Shown: positions 17,727-27,428, counted from the stretch's first letter. The stretch: 64,000 bases of DNA from Galactobacillus timonensis (GCF_900240265.1 NZ_LT964739.1:1120709-1184708); one strand, 5' to 3'. The notes: generated by a model not told the origin, from the sequence alone. A program made the numbers and translations.

Positions 17727-19226
17727 ATGAGCGATCCGCTAACATTTCCCAAAGAAACGTATGAGGTCCGTACATTGACACTGGACAATCGGACCATCAC
17801 ATACCGCGCCTATATGGGACTGAGCTACTGCACACATCCCCTGGATCCGATTCAGAAGCTGAATCTCTTTGTCCCGGAGGCCTATTACCATAACGGAACG
17901 ATCGGAAACTATCAGGCAGATAATGCCCCGATTTTTCTTCCAAACACGGTCGGCGGCTATCTGCCCGGACCCGCGGATGAACCGGGGATTGACACTCACT
18001 TCAAGCAGATCAATTCCATCTTCCGCGCCCTCGAGCATGGCTATGTCGTGGCCAGCGGCGGCGTCCGCGGACGTACATCCGGGAAAAAGACAGATGAATT
18101 CTTCGAAGGAAGTAAGGCTGGTTCTTTAGGAGAACAGACTGGTCGCATGGTCGGCCGCGCCCCCGCCTTCATCGTCGACTACAAGGCAATCATCCGTTAT
18201 CTGCGTCATAATCGCGGCGCTTTCCCGGGCAATACGGACCGCATCATCACCAACGGCACCAGTGCCGGAGGCGCACTGTCCGCCCTTGCCGGTGCCTCCG
18301 GGAACAGCCCCGACTATGAACCATATCTCAAAGAGATCGGCGCCGCGGAAGAAAGAGATGATATCTTCGCCGCCAGCTGCTACTGCCCGATCCATAATCT
18401 TGAACATGCGGACATGGCCTACGAGTGGCAGTTCTGCGGCATCAACGACTGGCACCGTACCAGGCACATGCGCACGGAGAACGGCATCATCCGCGTCCCC
18501 GATGATGGTGTGATGACAGCGGAACAGACATCTGTGTCGAAGCCTCTGAAACAGCTGTTTACTGGCTATGTCAATTCCATCGGCCTGAAGGACGGGGATG
18601 GAACTGTACTCACTCTTGATGAAGCAGGTGAAGGTTCCTTCAAGGAGTATGTCAAGCAGGCCGTCATTCATTCTGCGGATAGGGAACTGATGACCCATGA
18701 CACAAAAGAAAAGCGCACTTCCTTCATGACCAAGGGCAGCGAGGTTGAGGCACAGGACTATCTCATCATTGAGAACCGTCATGTCGTTGATCTTGACTGG
18801 GATACCTATATCCATACGATTACGCGGATGAAGGCGGCACCTGCCTTTGATGCATTGGATCTCAAGAGTCCGGAGAATGAAGAGTTCGGTGATGAAAATG
18901 TCGATGCCCGTCATTTCACCGCATTCTCCCAAGAGCACAGCACCGTAAAGGACGCACAGCTTGCAAGCCCGGACATCATCAAAGAAATGAATCCCCTCAG
19001 CTATATCGCAAAAGCAGATACCGCAAAGTACTGGCGCATTCGGCACGGATCGTTTGACCGCGATACGTCGCTGGCGATCCCGGTGATTCTTGCGACCACG
19101 CTGAAGAACGCTGGCTGTGACGTAGACTTCCGCCTGCCGTGGGGTCTTCCCCACAGTGGGGACTATGATCTGGAGCAGCTGTTTGAGTGGATTGATTCGA
19201 TCGTAACGAAGGAAGAAAAGAAGTAA
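17727..19226 (+). CDS. Subtype-B tannase-like alpha/beta hydrolase
   Basis: Esterase of 499 residues resembling bacterial subtype-B tannases, which cleave galloyl esters. The nucleophile elbow is G-T-S-A-G-G within [16 protein letters not shown] (about residues 172-187). The C-terminal part holds an acidic residue in [10 protein letters not shown] (about 438-447) and the His in LPHSGDYDL (about 473-481), matching a Ser-Asp-His triad. No signal peptide is seen, so it acts inside the cell, presumably on substrate delivered by the adjacent PTS. Ribosome site AAGGAGGAG. It is 83 bp after the PTS gene on the same transcript. Confidence 0.87.
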   Translation: MSDPLTFPKETYEVRTLTLDNRTITYRAYMGLSYCTHPLDPIQKLNLFVPEAYYHNGTIGNYQADNAPIFLPNTVGGYLPGPADEPGIDTHFKQINSIFRALEHGYVVASGGVRGRTSGKKTDEFFEGSKAGSLGEQTGRMVGRAPAFIVDYKAIIRYLRHNRGAFPGNTDRIITNGTSAGGALSALAGASGNSPDYEPYLKEIGAAEERDDIFAASCYCPIHNLEHADMAYEWQFCGINDWHRTRHMRTENGIIRVPDDGVMTAEQTSVSKPLKQLFTGYVNSIGLKDGDGTVLTLDEAGEGSFKEYVKQAVIHSADRELMTHDTKEKRTSFMTKGSEVEAQDYLIIENRHVVDLDWDTYIHTITRMKAAPAFDALDLKSPENEEFGDENVDARHFTAFSQEHSTVKDAQLASPDIIKEMNPLSYIAKADTAKYWRIRHGSFDRDTSLAIPVILATTLKNAGCDVDFRLPWGLPHSGDYDLEQLFEWIDSIVTKEEKK

Positions 19227-19262
19227 TCAGGCATTGATATATCTATAGATACATTTACTCGG

Positions 19263-19300
19263 CACCGGTACAGAAATGAATTTCCGTATCGGTGTTTTTC
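19263..19300 (+). terminator. Intrinsic terminator after the tannase gene
   Basis: CACCGGTACAGAAA pairs with TTTCCGTATCGGTG (one wobble and one mismatch), followed by TTTTTC. It ends the PTS-tannase transcript. Confidence 0.8.
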
Positions 19301-19392
19301 TTTGCTGTTTCTCTTTTCTTCTTCATTTTCTTCATTCCTTGTGACCAATCTCTCCTTCTTCCTGTCATACAGGGTGTAAGGAGATCAGTAAT

Positions 19393-19893
19393 ATGAACGA
19401 AACAGTAAAGGAAGTTATTCTCGCATTAGGTATCATCGGTGTTATTGCGCTTGGAGGCTGCACGAAGGCGGGGGAGACGACGACATCTGAACAGATGCCG
19501 GCTCCGTTTCATGAAGTGGAAACAGAAGATGCGGCGGCGAAGGAGACGGGCATTACATTCAATGTCCCGGATTCGATCGATGGCATGACGTCTCCGGTCA
19601 TCCTTGTCTTTAACGACAATACGATGGTGGAGGCGTCCTATGTCAATGACAGCCAGGATGCTTCGGCGATGATCCGCAAGGCGACAAAGGAAAATTATGA
19701 CTCCGGCGACTACAGCAGCTACGCAACGGTCGAGGAGATTACGACCGCTGGCGGAATTGTGTACACCGCCTATGAAAACGATGGAAAGGTATACCGCGGC
19801 GAGTGGAGTGACGGCACGTATGTGACTGGTCTCATGGTGGATCAGGGAATGGAAATCTCCGATTTCTCTGCGGCAGTAGACGAGATCGGCTAA
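19393..19893 (+). CDS. Secreted lipoprotein paralogous to the neighbouring anti-sigma-like protein
   Basis: Lipoprotein of 166 residues. The signal segment VILALGIIGVIALGGCTKAG has a lipobox ending at LGGC (Cys about residue 24). The mature domain contains FNVPDSIDGM, then GDYSSYATVEEI and YTAYENDGKVY. It resembles the extracytoplasmic domain of the protein at 20453-21052 (VPEKISGV, GDYNSYSWEEI), so the two probably share a fold (DUF4367-like). It is 9 bp before an ECF sigma gene. It may act as a decoy, co-sensor or output of the sigma system. The function is unproven. Confidence 0.78.
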   Translation: MNETVKEVILALGIIGVIALGGCTKAGETTTSEQMPAPFHEVETEDAAAKETGITFNVPDSIDGMTSPVILVFNDNTMVEASYVNDSQDASAMIRKATKENYDSGDYSSYATVEEITTAGGIVYTAYENDGKVYRGEWSDGTYVTGLMVDQGMEISDFSAAVDEIG

Positions 19894-19902
19894 GCTTTAG
19901 AT

Positions 19903-20466
19903 ATGGAAGATCAGGATATTGTCAACCTCTACTGGCAGCGCAATGAACAGGCAATCACGGAGACGGACCGCAAGTACGGCCGTCTTTGTCATGGCATTGC
20001 GGGAAAGATCGTGTCACCTTCGGATGCGGATGAGTGCGTCAATGATACGTGGCTCAAGACATGGAACGCCCTGCCCCCGGAGAAGCCGACGCTGTTAGGT
20101 GCGTATGTGGCAAAGATCGTACGCCGCCTGGCATTGAATATCTATGCCGCGTCACATGCACAGAAGCGCGGAAACGGTGAGGCGGATCTTGCGATGGAGG
20201 AGCTGGAGGAAGTGCTTTCCGATGGTTCAAGTACGGAGCAGGAAGCCGATGCGGCATTATTGCGGGATGCGATTCAAACGTTTCTTGAACAGCAGTCCGA
20301 AGAAAACCGGAAGATATTTCTGCAGCGCTACTGGTATATGCGGACCGTTAATGAGATTGCCAGGGACACGCATCGCAGCGTGAGTGCGGTGAAGATGATA
20401 CTGATGCGGATGCGCAATGGGCTGAAAGATGAACTTGTGAAGGGTGGCTTTTATGAAGAAGACTAA
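19903..20466 (+). CDS. ECF-type RNA polymerase sigma factor
   Basis: Sigma-70 family factor of 187 residues. The region-2 segment is at about 8-75, with DADECVNDTWLKTWNALPP. A region-4 helix-turn-helix is at about 130-180, with FLQRYWYMRTVNEIARDTHR followed by SVSAVKMILMRMRNGL. It directs RNA polymerase to a small set of promoters, including probably its own. The following gene overlaps it by 14 bp and encodes a membrane protein with a short cytoplasmic head, the usual layout for a cognate anti-sigma factor. It starts 9 bp after the lipoprotein gene. Confidence 0.92.
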   Translation: MEDQDIVNLYWQRNEQAITETDRKYGRLCHGIAGKIVSPSDADECVNDTWLKTWNALPPEKPTLLGAYVAKIVRRLALNIYAASHAQKRGNGEADLAMEELEEVLSDGSSTEQEADAALLRDAIQTFLEQQSEENRKIFLQRYWYMRTVNEIARDTHRSVSAVKMILMRMRNGLKDELVKGGFYEED

Positions 20467-21052
20467 GGGCCTGCAGGTTCTGCAGGCATTGAATGATATC
20501 GATGACAAGATGGTAGAGGAAGCGATGCCGGGTGCGTATCGGCGTCGGCGTACGTTTGTCTTTACGCGGCGGATGACGGCAGGGCTACTGGCTGCTGCTG
20601 CTGCGGTGGTGCTTGCGGTTGCGCTGCCCCGGATAAACGTAAATAATCCTTCATCGGACAGCGGTACGCTTGCGATCAGCGGAATGACTGACTATGGTTC
20701 ACTTGCGGAAGCGGAGAGTGCGGCAGGATTTGAGGTTATGGTGCCAGAGAAAATCTCCGGCGTCTCTCAGAGTTCCTGGATTGTCATGGGAGCCGGGACG
20801 AATGAAGTCATCCTGCAGGTTTATTACGGAGACGATGTGATTGTTCGTAAGGGAGCTGGGTCCGAGGATATCAGCGGCGACTATAACAGTTATTCGTGGG
20901 AGGAGATCGTTTCCGGTGTTCGCTTTGCCGGTGCGGATGAGCAGTCGGTGTCGCTGGTTACCTGGACAAGTGACTCCTATTCCTACAGCATTTCCTACAG
21001 AACGCTTGTTTCTCTTGAGCAGGCACAGGCAGACGCAGACTTGATTTCCTGA
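20453..21052 (+). CDS. Membrane-anchored anti-sigma-like protein
   Basis: Protein of 199 residues. About 40 cytoplasmic residues come first (MKKTKGLQVLQALNDIDDKM, basic and helical), then one membrane segment (AGLLAAAAAVVLAVAL, about 45-60) and an extracytoplasmic domain of about 135 residues. That domain resembles the lipoprotein encoded upstream. ATG 20453 is chosen because AAGGGTGG lies just before it. The frame could begin at GTG 20444. The topology and the overlap with the sigma gene indicate a cognate anti-sigma factor, though no classic zinc-binding anti-sigma motif is present. Confidence 0.75.
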   Translation: MKKTKGLQVLQALNDIDDKMVEEAMPGAYRRRRTFVFTRRMTAGLLAAAAAVVLAVALPRINVNNPSSDSGTLAISGMTDYGSLAEAESAAGFEVMVPEKISGVSQSSWIVMGAGTNEVILQVYYGDDVIVRKGAGSEDISGDYNSYSWEEIVSGVRFAGADEQSVSLVTWTSDSYSYSISYRTLVSLEQAQADADLIS

Positions 21053-21070
21053 TCTGAACTTTACGAAAGA

Positions 21071-21107
21071 TTAGCACTTGGTTTTCGCAAAAAAGTGCTA
21101 ATTTTTT
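21071..21107 (+). terminator. Intrinsic terminator after the sigma/anti-sigma operon
   Basis: TTAGCACTT (21071-21079) pairs with AAGTGCTAA (21093-21101), followed by TTTTTT. It is a clean separation from the liv operon. Confidence 0.88.
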
Positions 21108-21205
21108 ATTTCACAAGTACTAAACCGGTTAATAATGTCCGAAACGTTGCCATTTATGTGCTAAAAGCTCTCAGACCCTCGATGCTAATATGAGTCCGTA
21201 AGAAT

Positions 21206-21219
21206 TGTAAGCGCTACCG
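21206..21219. promoter_or_regulatory. Possible CcpA cre site upstream of the liv operon
   Basis: TGTAAGCGCTACCG matches most positions of the catabolite-responsive element pattern (TGWAANCGNTNWCA), with mismatches at the 3' end. It lies 36 bp before the livH start. Catabolite control would fit a sugar-acid uptake role for the operon, but the match is imperfect. Confidence 0.35.
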
Positions 21220-21254
21220 TATCACAGTTCTAATTGCACAAGGGGAAAGGAAAT

Positions 21255-22118
21255 ATGGAGATTTTTCTACAGGCAATTGTTAATGGCCTTCTCATGGGAG
21301 GCTTCTACTCCTTGATGGGCATGGGACAGAACATTATCTTCGGCGTCATGAAGATCGTTAACTTCTGCCATGGCGAAATGCTCATGGTGGGAATGTACCT
21401 GACGTATGTGCTGTACACTTACGCCGGCATCGATCCGTATGCGGCCGTTCCACTGGTTGCCGTGATCATGTTCTTCCTTGGCGCCGTGATCGAGATCCTT
21501 CTCATCAAGCCGTCGCTGGGAACCCACAGCTTCACGAACCTGCTGTTCCTTACCGTCGGTATCGGACTGCTGCTGTCGAATCTGGCACTCGTCATCTTCG
21601 GATCCGGCTACCTCTCGATCAAGACCGACTACTCGTCGCGGGTCATCAACCTCGGCATGGTCAATATCTCACTGCCGCGTCTGATCAGCTTCATCGTTCT
21701 GATCTGCATCACGATCTTCCTCTTCTGGCTGCTGAAATATACAACCGTCGGAAAGCAGATCCGTGCCGTATCACAGAACGCGGTCGGCGCTGAAGTTGTC
21801 GGTATCGATGTTCCGAAGATCTACATTCTGACCTACGGTCTTGGGACCGCTCTGGCCGGTGTCGCCGGTGCACTGCTCACGCAGTTCTACACCATCTTCC
21901 CGACCGCGGGTGCAAGCTTCGGCTTCCGTGCTCTGATCGTCGTCGTTGTCGGCGGCCTTGGTTCGATTCCCGGTGCATTCTTCGCCGGCATCTTCCTGGG
22001 CCTTCTGGAAACGATGGTCGCTCTGTTCATCAGTCCTTCCTATTCGGATCTGATCGTATTCGTTACATTCATCGTCATTCTTGTCATTCGTCAGACGATC
22101 ATCCTGAGGAGGAAGTAA
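21255..22118 (+). CDS. livH: ABC transporter permease, LivH family
   Basis: Inner-membrane permease of the branched-chain amino acid/amide ABC family, 287 residues with about eight membrane segments. Signatures are AIVNGLLMGGFYSLMGMGQN at the start, VNFCHGEMLMVGMY near residue 35, and GLGSIPGAFFAGIFLGLLE near the C-terminus. ATG 21255 follows GGGAAAGGAAAT. A TTG 21 bp upstream is not used. It is the first of livH-livM-livG-livF and two binding-protein genes. The substrate may be something other than Leu/Ile/Val, since sugar-acid dehydrogenases follow in the operon. Confidence 0.92.
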   Translation: MEIFLQAIVNGLLMGGFYSLMGMGQNIIFGVMKIVNFCHGEMLMVGMYLTYVLYTYAGIDPYAAVPLVAVIMFFLGAVIEILLIKPSLGTHSFTNLLFLTVGIGLLLSNLALVIFGSGYLSIKTDYSSRVINLGMVNISLPRLISFIVLICITIFLFWLLKYTTVGKQIRAVSQNAVGAEVVGIDVPKIYILTYGLGTALAGVAGALLTQFYTIFPTAGASFGFRALIVVVVGGLGSIPGAFFAGIFLGLLETMVALFISPSYSDLIVFVTFIVILVIRQTIILRRK

Positions 22119-22121
22119 GCC

Positions 22122-23210
22122 ATGACCACAGCCAGAAAAACAAGCAGCGCCGAACAGGTCAAGACCTATCACAGGCGCATGATGCTGGTCATCGGCATCA
22201 TCCTTGCAATCTTCGTTATTCTTCCGCTCTTTGTAAAGTCACCGTATGCCATCAACATCTTCGTCCTTGTCTTCTACATGACGACGCTGTCCATGGCATG
22301 GAACCTGCTTGGCGGCATGACGGGCCAGAACTCCCTGGGCTATGCGGCCTACATGGGACTTGGCGCCTACATCTGCTGCACATTCGTAAACAAGGCGGGT
22401 ACCAACCCGTGGCTCGCCGCAATCCTGGGCATGATCTTCGTCGGCCTGGTTGCAGGTGTCGTCTTCTATCCCTGCTTCATGTTAAAGGGACCGTATTTCA
22501 CCCTCGTCTCGATTGCCTTCGGTGAAGCGCTGCGTCAGTTCATCATCAACTCCGAATTCTTCGGAAGAGCTTCGGGCATCGGCCTGCCGTTCGGCGGCGA
22601 TTCCTGGGCCCAGTTCCGCTTCACATCCAAGGTTCCGTATTACTACGTCGGACTTGTGATGGTAATCGGCATCTACCTTCTGATGAAGAAGATCGATCGC
22701 TCCAAGATGGGTTACGCCCTCAAGACGATCCGTGAAGATGAGGATGCGGCTGCCGCAATGGGTATCAACCCCACCAAGTACAAGGTCATCGCCTGCGTCA
22801 TCTCGGCAATGATCGCTGCCATGGTCGGATTCTTCTACGTCAGCTATGTCCGTTACATTGACCCGGACATGATGGTTCAGGCCAAGTCGACCGAAGCCGT
22901 TCTGCCGGCTGTTGTCGGCGGCGCCGCCTATGTCGAGGGCCCGCTGATCGGCGGACTCATCATGATCCCGCTGTCGCAGCTGCTGCGTGCAAAGTTTTCG
23001 GCGATTCTTCCGGGCATCGATATGCTCATGTATGCAATCGTCCTGATTCTGATCATCCGCGTACGTCCTTCGGGAATCCTTGGCTGGTATCACAGCTCCA
23101 GATTCAAGAAATGGGTTGATACGGTTGTGCTTCACAAGCCGGATGCGACCGTGCTCGAAGAGGTGGCCGTCGCAGACTACGAAGCTTCAAAGAAAGGCGG
23201 TGCACACTGA
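22122..23210 (+). CDS. livM: ABC transporter permease, LivM family
   Basis: Second permease of the Liv-type ABC system, 362 residues with about nine membrane segments. The family motif is WNLLGGMTGQNSLGYAAYMG near residues 60-80, followed by the cytoplasmic EAA-like loop KTIREDEDAAAAMGINPTKY near 203-222. It starts 3 bp after livH, and its stop overlaps the livG start by one base. It pairs with LivH to form the membrane channel. Confidence 0.92.
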   Translation: MTTARKTSSAEQVKTYHRRMMLVIGIILAIFVILPLFVKSPYAINIFVLVFYMTTLSMAWNLLGGMTGQNSLGYAAYMGLGAYICCTFVNKAGTNPWLAAILGMIFVGLVAGVVFYPCFMLKGPYFTLVSIAFGEALRQFIINSEFFGRASGIGLPFGGDSWAQFRFTSKVPYYYVGLVMVIGIYLLMKKIDRSKMGYALKTIREDEDAAAAMGINPTKYKVIACVISAMIAAMVGFFYVSYVRYIDPDMMVQAKSTEAVLPAVVGGAAYVEGPLIGGLIMIPLSQLLRAKFSAILPGIDMLMYAIVLILIIRVRPSGILGWYHSSRFKKWVDTVVLHKPDATVLEEVAVADYEASKKGGAH

Positions 23211-23959
23211 TGTCCGATACCCCGATCATTGAGGTTCAGCACCTCACAAAGCGATTCAAAGGTCTGACGGCCGTCAACGATGTGTCCTTCTCCATCCGGG
23301 AAGGCGGCATCACCGGCATGATCGGCCCCAACGGCGCCGGAAAGTCAACGACCTTCAACATGATCTGCGGCTACTATCCCCCGACGGAAGGCAAGATCTA
23401 TTACCGCGGACAGGATATTACCGGCAAGCGGGCCTATGAATATACGGACATGAAGATTGCCCGCACCTTCCAGATCATGAAGCCGCTCAAGAACCTGAGC
23501 GTCCTTGACAACGTCATCGCCGCCTCCTACTTCGGCTATGCTGGAGCCAAGAGCGAAGGCGAGGCACGTGAACGTGCACTCGACATCCTCGAGTTCACGG
23601 GTCTCTACGATAAGCGCCATGTCCTGTCCAAGGATATGGGTACCCCGGATCAGAAGCGCCTCGAAATGGCGCGCGCCCTGGCTACGAAGCCGGAGCTGCT
23701 GTTCCTGGACGAAAATATGGCCGGCCTCAACCCGGCAGAAACGGAAGATGCCATCGCCCTGATCCGCAAGATCAACGATTCCGGTGTCACGATCTTCCTG
23801 ATTGAACACATCATGCAGGCGGTAGTCAGTCTCTGTGAAAAGGTCATCGTCCTGCACCATGGCGAAAAGATTGCCGAAGGTACGCCGCAGCAGGTCATGA
23901 ACGACCCGTATGTCATGGAAGTCTACCTGGGCAAGAAGAAGGAGTCGGACAATGCTTAA
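23210..23959 (+). CDS. livG: ABC transporter ATPase, LivG family
   Basis: ATP-binding subunit of 249 residues. Walker A is GPNGAGKST (about 39-47). The Q-loop region lies in FQIMKPLKNLSVLDNV. Walker B is LLFLDENMAGLNP (about 162-174), and the H-loop is in FLIEHIM. The signature loop reads MGTPDQKRLEMARAL instead of LSGGQ, a divergence tolerated in LivG proteins. It is read directly after livM and overlaps livF by 8 bases. It energises the LivHM permease together with LivF. Confidence 0.92.
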   Translation: MSDTPIIEVQHLTKRFKGLTAVNDVSFSIREGGITGMIGPNGAGKSTTFNMICGYYPPTEGKIYYRGQDITGKRAYEYTDMKIARTFQIMKPLKNLSVLDNVIAASYFGYAGAKSEGEARERALDILEFTGLYDKRHVLSKDMGTPDQKRLEMARALATKPELLFLDENMAGLNPAETEDAIALIRKINDSGVTIFLIEHIMQAVVSLCEKVIVLHHGEKIAEGTPQQVMNDPYVMEVYLGKKKESDNA

Positions 23960-24659
23960 AGTTGAAGGTTTGCGCGCAGGATACGGCAGCGTCAACATCC
24001 TGTGGGACGAGGCATTCACCATCGGTGAAGGCGAGGTTGTCGCATTTCTGGGCTCCAATGGCGCCGGCAAAACGACAACGGTCCGTGCCATCACCGGCAT
24101 GATCCGGCCCAAGGCAGGCAGCGTCGTCTTCAATGGCGAGGAGCTGGCCGGCAAGAGCAGCCGCGAAATTCTGCATCACCGCATCGTCCAGGTTCCGGAG
24201 GGTCGTCAGCTGTTTACGGAAATGACGGTTCTGGAAAACCTGCAGATGGGTGCCTATGACAAGCAGACAGAAGCGGATTTCGAAAAGAATCTGAAGCGGT
24301 GCTACGAATGGTTCCCGAAGCTTGAGGAACGCGCGAAGCAGGCGGCAGGAACATTGTCCGGCGGCGAACAGCAGATGGTCGCCGTAGCGCGGGCAATGAT
24401 CGGCGAGCCGAAGCTGCTGATCATGGATGAGCCTTCGCTGGGTCTGGCGCCGAATATTGTGGACCAGATTCTGAACGTTGCCAAGCAGCTGTCAAAGGAA
24501 GAGGGCCTCGCCGTCATGCTCGTGGAGCAGGACATTACGAAGGCGCTCGCTGTAGCTGATCGCGGCTATGTTGTTGAGAACGGACATATTTCACTGGAAG
24601 GTACGGCTGCTGAGCTGGAAGCCAATGAACATGTCAAGAAGGCGTATCTCGGTATTTAA
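23952..24659 (+). CDS. livF: ABC transporter ATPase, LivF family
   Basis: Second ATPase of the Liv-type system, 235 residues. Walker A is GSNGAGKTT (about 33-41). The signature is LSGGEQQMVAVARAM, Walker B is LLIMDEPSLGLAP, and the H-loop is in VMLVEQDI, with Gln in place of the usual His environment as is normal for LivF. The chosen ATG (MLKVEGLRAGYG) lies inside the end of livG. A longer frame from 23910 has no ribosome site. It forms a heterodimer with LivG. Confidence 0.92.
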   Translation: MLKVEGLRAGYGSVNILWDEAFTIGEGEVVAFLGSNGAGKTTTVRAITGMIRPKAGSVVFNGEELAGKSSREILHHRIVQVPEGRQLFTEMTVLENLQMGAYDKQTEADFEKNLKRCYEWFPKLEERAKQAAGTLSGGEQQMVAVARAMIGEPKLLIMDEPSLGLAPNIVDQILNVAKQLSKEEGLAVMLVEQDITKALAVADRGYVVENGHISLEGTAAELEANEHVKKAYLGI

Positions 24660-24716
24660 CTAACCATGGGAGCAATACTGCCGGTGCGCAGTATTCCATA
24701 AGAAGGGAGAAAGAAA

Positions 24717-26045
24717 ATGAGCTTCAAACGTATTTCTGCATTACTCTGCTCGGCCGCAATGGCAATGACATTGCTGGCAGGATGCGGAGGCAGCTCCTCT
24801 GCAGCCGCATCTTCGGACGCTACGTCCACGGATGCGACGACGACAACCGCTTCGTCCGGTTCCGAACTGAGCGGCGATCCGATCAAGATCGGCACGATCT
24901 ATGCGATGTCGGGCGGTTCCGCTGCCATCGGCACGAACATTCTTCGCGGCATTGATTTCGCAGTCGAAGAGATCAACGCCAACGGCGGCATCCTTGGACG
25001 TCCGGTTGAAGTTGTCCGCGGCGACCATGCGGGTGACGTTGCGACAGGTAAGTCGGAGGCTGAACGTCTCATTACCCAGGAACATGTTGATGTAATGCTC
25101 GGCTGCCATATGTCCGTTGTTACGGAAGTTGTTGCACAGGTCTGCCAGCAGTACAACGTTCCGATGATTACAGCTATTTCGACACTTGACAGACTGTCCG
25201 ATGAGGACCACAAGGATATGGACTGCTTCTTCCGTCTGTGCCCGCTCAACAGCGTCTATGTACGTGATATGCTGCAGTATCTCAAGGATTCTGAGCAGCA
25301 GACCGGTCAGGAAATCAAGAACATCGCGATCTTCACGGACCGTGCTGCCATTGGTCAGGAACTGATCCGCTGCGTCGAACTCTATGCGCCTGAATTCGGT
25401 TTCAATCTGGTTGATGAAGTTGACTACTCCTCCAACGCTACGGACCTCAATGCGCAGGTTCTGAAGCTGAAGTCGGATGATCCGGATGCAATCCTGTGCG
25501 ATTCGTACATCGGCGATGCTACGCTGTTCATTCAGACTCTGAAGGAGCAGAACTACAAGCCGAAGATGATCGTTGCCAAGGCGAACGGTTACACGGATCC
25601 TTCGTTCCTTGAGAACCTGGGTAAGGCTGCGGATGGTGTCGCTTCCGTCGTTGAATTCAACCCGGATATGACCAACGGTGCCGAGATCAACGAAGAGTTC
25701 AAGAAGGAATACGGCGTCGATATGAACGGACACTCTGCTGAGTCCTACACTGCAGTCTGGTGCTTCAAGCAGGCCATTGAGGCTGCCGGCAGCACGGATG
25801 GCGACGCAGTCAAGCAGGCTCTTGCGGATCTGGATGTAAAGGGCTCCTTCGATGGCGGCCGCGACATCATCCTGCCGTACAATGAGATCAACTTCGAGGA
25901 CTATGACCTTGACGGTGCTCCGCACTACAGAGACAACACTTCTGCATCTGTCGCTATTGCGCAGGTTCAGGATGGTACGTGGAAGACCGTTTGGCCGTTT
26001 GACTACACGGATAACAAGATTCAGTATCCGGTTACCCTTGAGTAA
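24717..26045 (+). CDS. ABC transporter substrate-binding lipoprotein, Liv type, first copy
   Basis: Extracytoplasmic binding protein of 442 residues (periplasmic binding protein type 1, Peripla_BP_6-like). The signal peptide ends in a lipobox, LLAGCGG (Cys about residue 23), followed by a Ser/Ala/Thr-rich linker. The binding domain starts at IKIGTIYAMSGGSAAIGTN. It follows livF by 57 bp and belongs to the same operon. A second, clearly related binding protein lies next to it. The ligand is unknown. Context (DlgD-like and SDR dehydrogenases downstream) points to a sugar acid or related carboxylate rather than an amino acid, as inference. Confidence 0.9.
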   Translation: MSFKRISALLCSAAMAMTLLAGCGGSSSAAASSDATSTDATTTTASSGSELSGDPIKIGTIYAMSGGSAAIGTNILRGIDFAVEEINANGGILGRPVEVVRGDHAGDVATGKSEAERLITQEHVDVMLGCHMSVVTEVVAQVCQQYNVPMITAISTLDRLSDEDHKDMDCFFRLCPLNSVYVRDMLQYLKDSEQQTGQEIKNIAIFTDRAAIGQELIRCVELYAPEFGFNLVDEVDYSSNATDLNAQVLKLKSDDPDAILCDSYIGDATLFIQTLKEQNYKPKMIVAKANGYTDPSFLENLGKAADGVASVVEFNPDMTNGAEINEEFKKEYGVDMNGHSAESYTAVWCFKQAIEAAGSTDGDAVKQALADLDVKGSFDGGRDIILPYNEINFEDYDLDGAPHYRDNTSASVAIAQVQDGTWKTVWPFDYTDNKIQYPVTLE

Positions 26046-26159
26046 TTCTGAATTTCATTGCTGAAACCGGAGCCTCGGTTCCGATTCACGGCGAAAAGAA
26101 GGCAGTCTGCCGTGTGAATTTCTCCATGGCAGGCTGTATTGTTATATAGAGGACACCTG

Positions 26160-27428
26160 ATGTTTGCAAAGATCGCAAAACTGACCATCGCCTTCGCCCT
26201 GACAGCTGCGCTTTCCGGATGCGGGCGGGCGGCTGCTGCAGAAGCAGAGCCGAGTGCTGCCGTATCCCTGTCAACGACGTCGCAGCTTTCGCCGATCAGG
26301 ATCGGCGCCGTTTATGCGTTGAGCGGTGACAGTGCAGCCATCGGTACAAACATTCTGCGCGGCATTGACTACGCTGTGCAGGAAATCAACAAGACCGGCG
26401 GCGTCAACGGGCATCCGCTGGAAGTGGTGCGGGCCGATACGCGCGGCGATGCGGATCGTGCCGCCAGTGAGGCGAAGCGTCTCATTGAGGAAGAGAATGT
26501 GAAGGCGATCCTGGGCTGCCATCAGTCGACGGCAACCAAGGCTGTCTTCGATGTGTGCCGTCAGGAGGAGATTCCGGCCCTGACCGCAATATCGACCGTC
26601 GACTCTCTGACGGAAGAGGAGAATGACTACTGCTTCCGTCTGTGTCCGATGAATTCGCTGTACTTTGACGAAATGTTCCGCTATCTCAGTGAACAGAAGA
26701 AGGCGGATGGAAGTCCGGTGGCGACGGTGGCAGTGTTTGCGGATCAGTCGCTGATCGGGCAGGAAGCGATCCGGGATGTGGATGTGATTGCGCCACAGTA
26801 TGGGATGAGCGTCGTCGCTGAGATTACCTATCCTCACGGTTCCTTTGATCTGAGTCAGCAGGTGGAGCAGCTGAAGGATGCGGGTGCGGACGCAGTCATT
26901 GCGGAAAGCTATGTGTCGGATGCGATTCTCTTTGTTAAGACGCTGCGTGAGGAAAACGTGTGGCCCGGCTTCCTGCTGGCGAAGGCCAACGGCTTTACGG
27001 ATCCCAGTTTTCTTGAGGCTGGCATTGATGCGGACGGCCTGACGTCGGCTGTGGAGTGGAATGCGGACATGGTGAAGGGATCGGATCTGAATCAGAAGTT
27101 CCGTACCATCTTCGGCGTCGATATGAACGGTCATTCGGCCGAGTCCTATACGGCTGTATGGGTGCTGAAGACGGCGCTTGAAAATGCCGAGGATCTGACG
27201 GGTCCTTCCATTGCGGCAGCGATGAAGGCACTGGATATCAAGGGGTCGTTTCCCAATGGCCCCGAGATTCCATTGCCGTATGATGAAATCCGCTTTGACG
27301 ATGTCGAGGTCAATGGTGTGAAGCATTACAACGAGAATGTGTGTGCCTCCATTGCGATCGCAAGGATCGAAAACGGTTCCTATGTGACCGTATGGCCCGG
27401 GGCACAGACAGGAGAAGAGAATGAGTAG
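26160..27428 (+). CDS. ABC transporter substrate-binding lipoprotein, Liv type, second copy
   Basis: Binding lipoprotein of 422 residues, paralogous to the preceding one. It shares IRIGAVYALSGDSAAIGTN, CFRLCPMNSLY and VDMNGHSAESYTAVW. The lipobox is LSGCGR (Cys about residue 21). ATG 26160 follows AGAGGACA. An in-frame TTG at 26139 is rejected. Its stop overlaps the next gene by 8 bases. Two tandem binding proteins on one LivHMGF permease suggest either two ligands or different affinities. Codon choice is similar to the first copy but divergence is substantial, so the duplication is not recent. Confidence 0.9.
   Translation: MFAKIAKLTIAFALTAALSGCGRAAAAEAEPSAAVSLSTTSQLSPIRIGAVYALSGDSAAIGTNILRGIDYAVQEINKTGGVNGHPLEVVRADTRGDADRAASEAKRLIEEENVKAILGCHQSTATKAVFDVCRQEEIPALTAISTVDSLTEEENDYCFRLCPMNSLYFDEMFRYLSEQKKADGSPVATVAVFADQSLIGQEAIRDVDVIAPQYGMSVVAEITYPHGSFDLSQQVEQLKDAGADAVIAESYVSDAILFVKTLREENVWPGFLLAKANGFTDPSFLEAGIDADGLTSAVEWNADMVKGSDLNQKFRTIFGVDMNGHSAESYTAVWVLKTALENAEDLTGPSIAAAMKALDIKGSFPNGPEIPLPYDEIRFDDVEVNGVKHYNENVCASIAIARIENGSYVTVWPGAQTGEENE

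Noticed and set aside
24741-25925. 394-codon minus-strand frame opposite the first Liv binding protein
   Set aside because: The opposite strand has a clear lipoprotein with signal peptide and domain motifs. The antisense frame is Arg/Val/Ile-biased shadow sequence.
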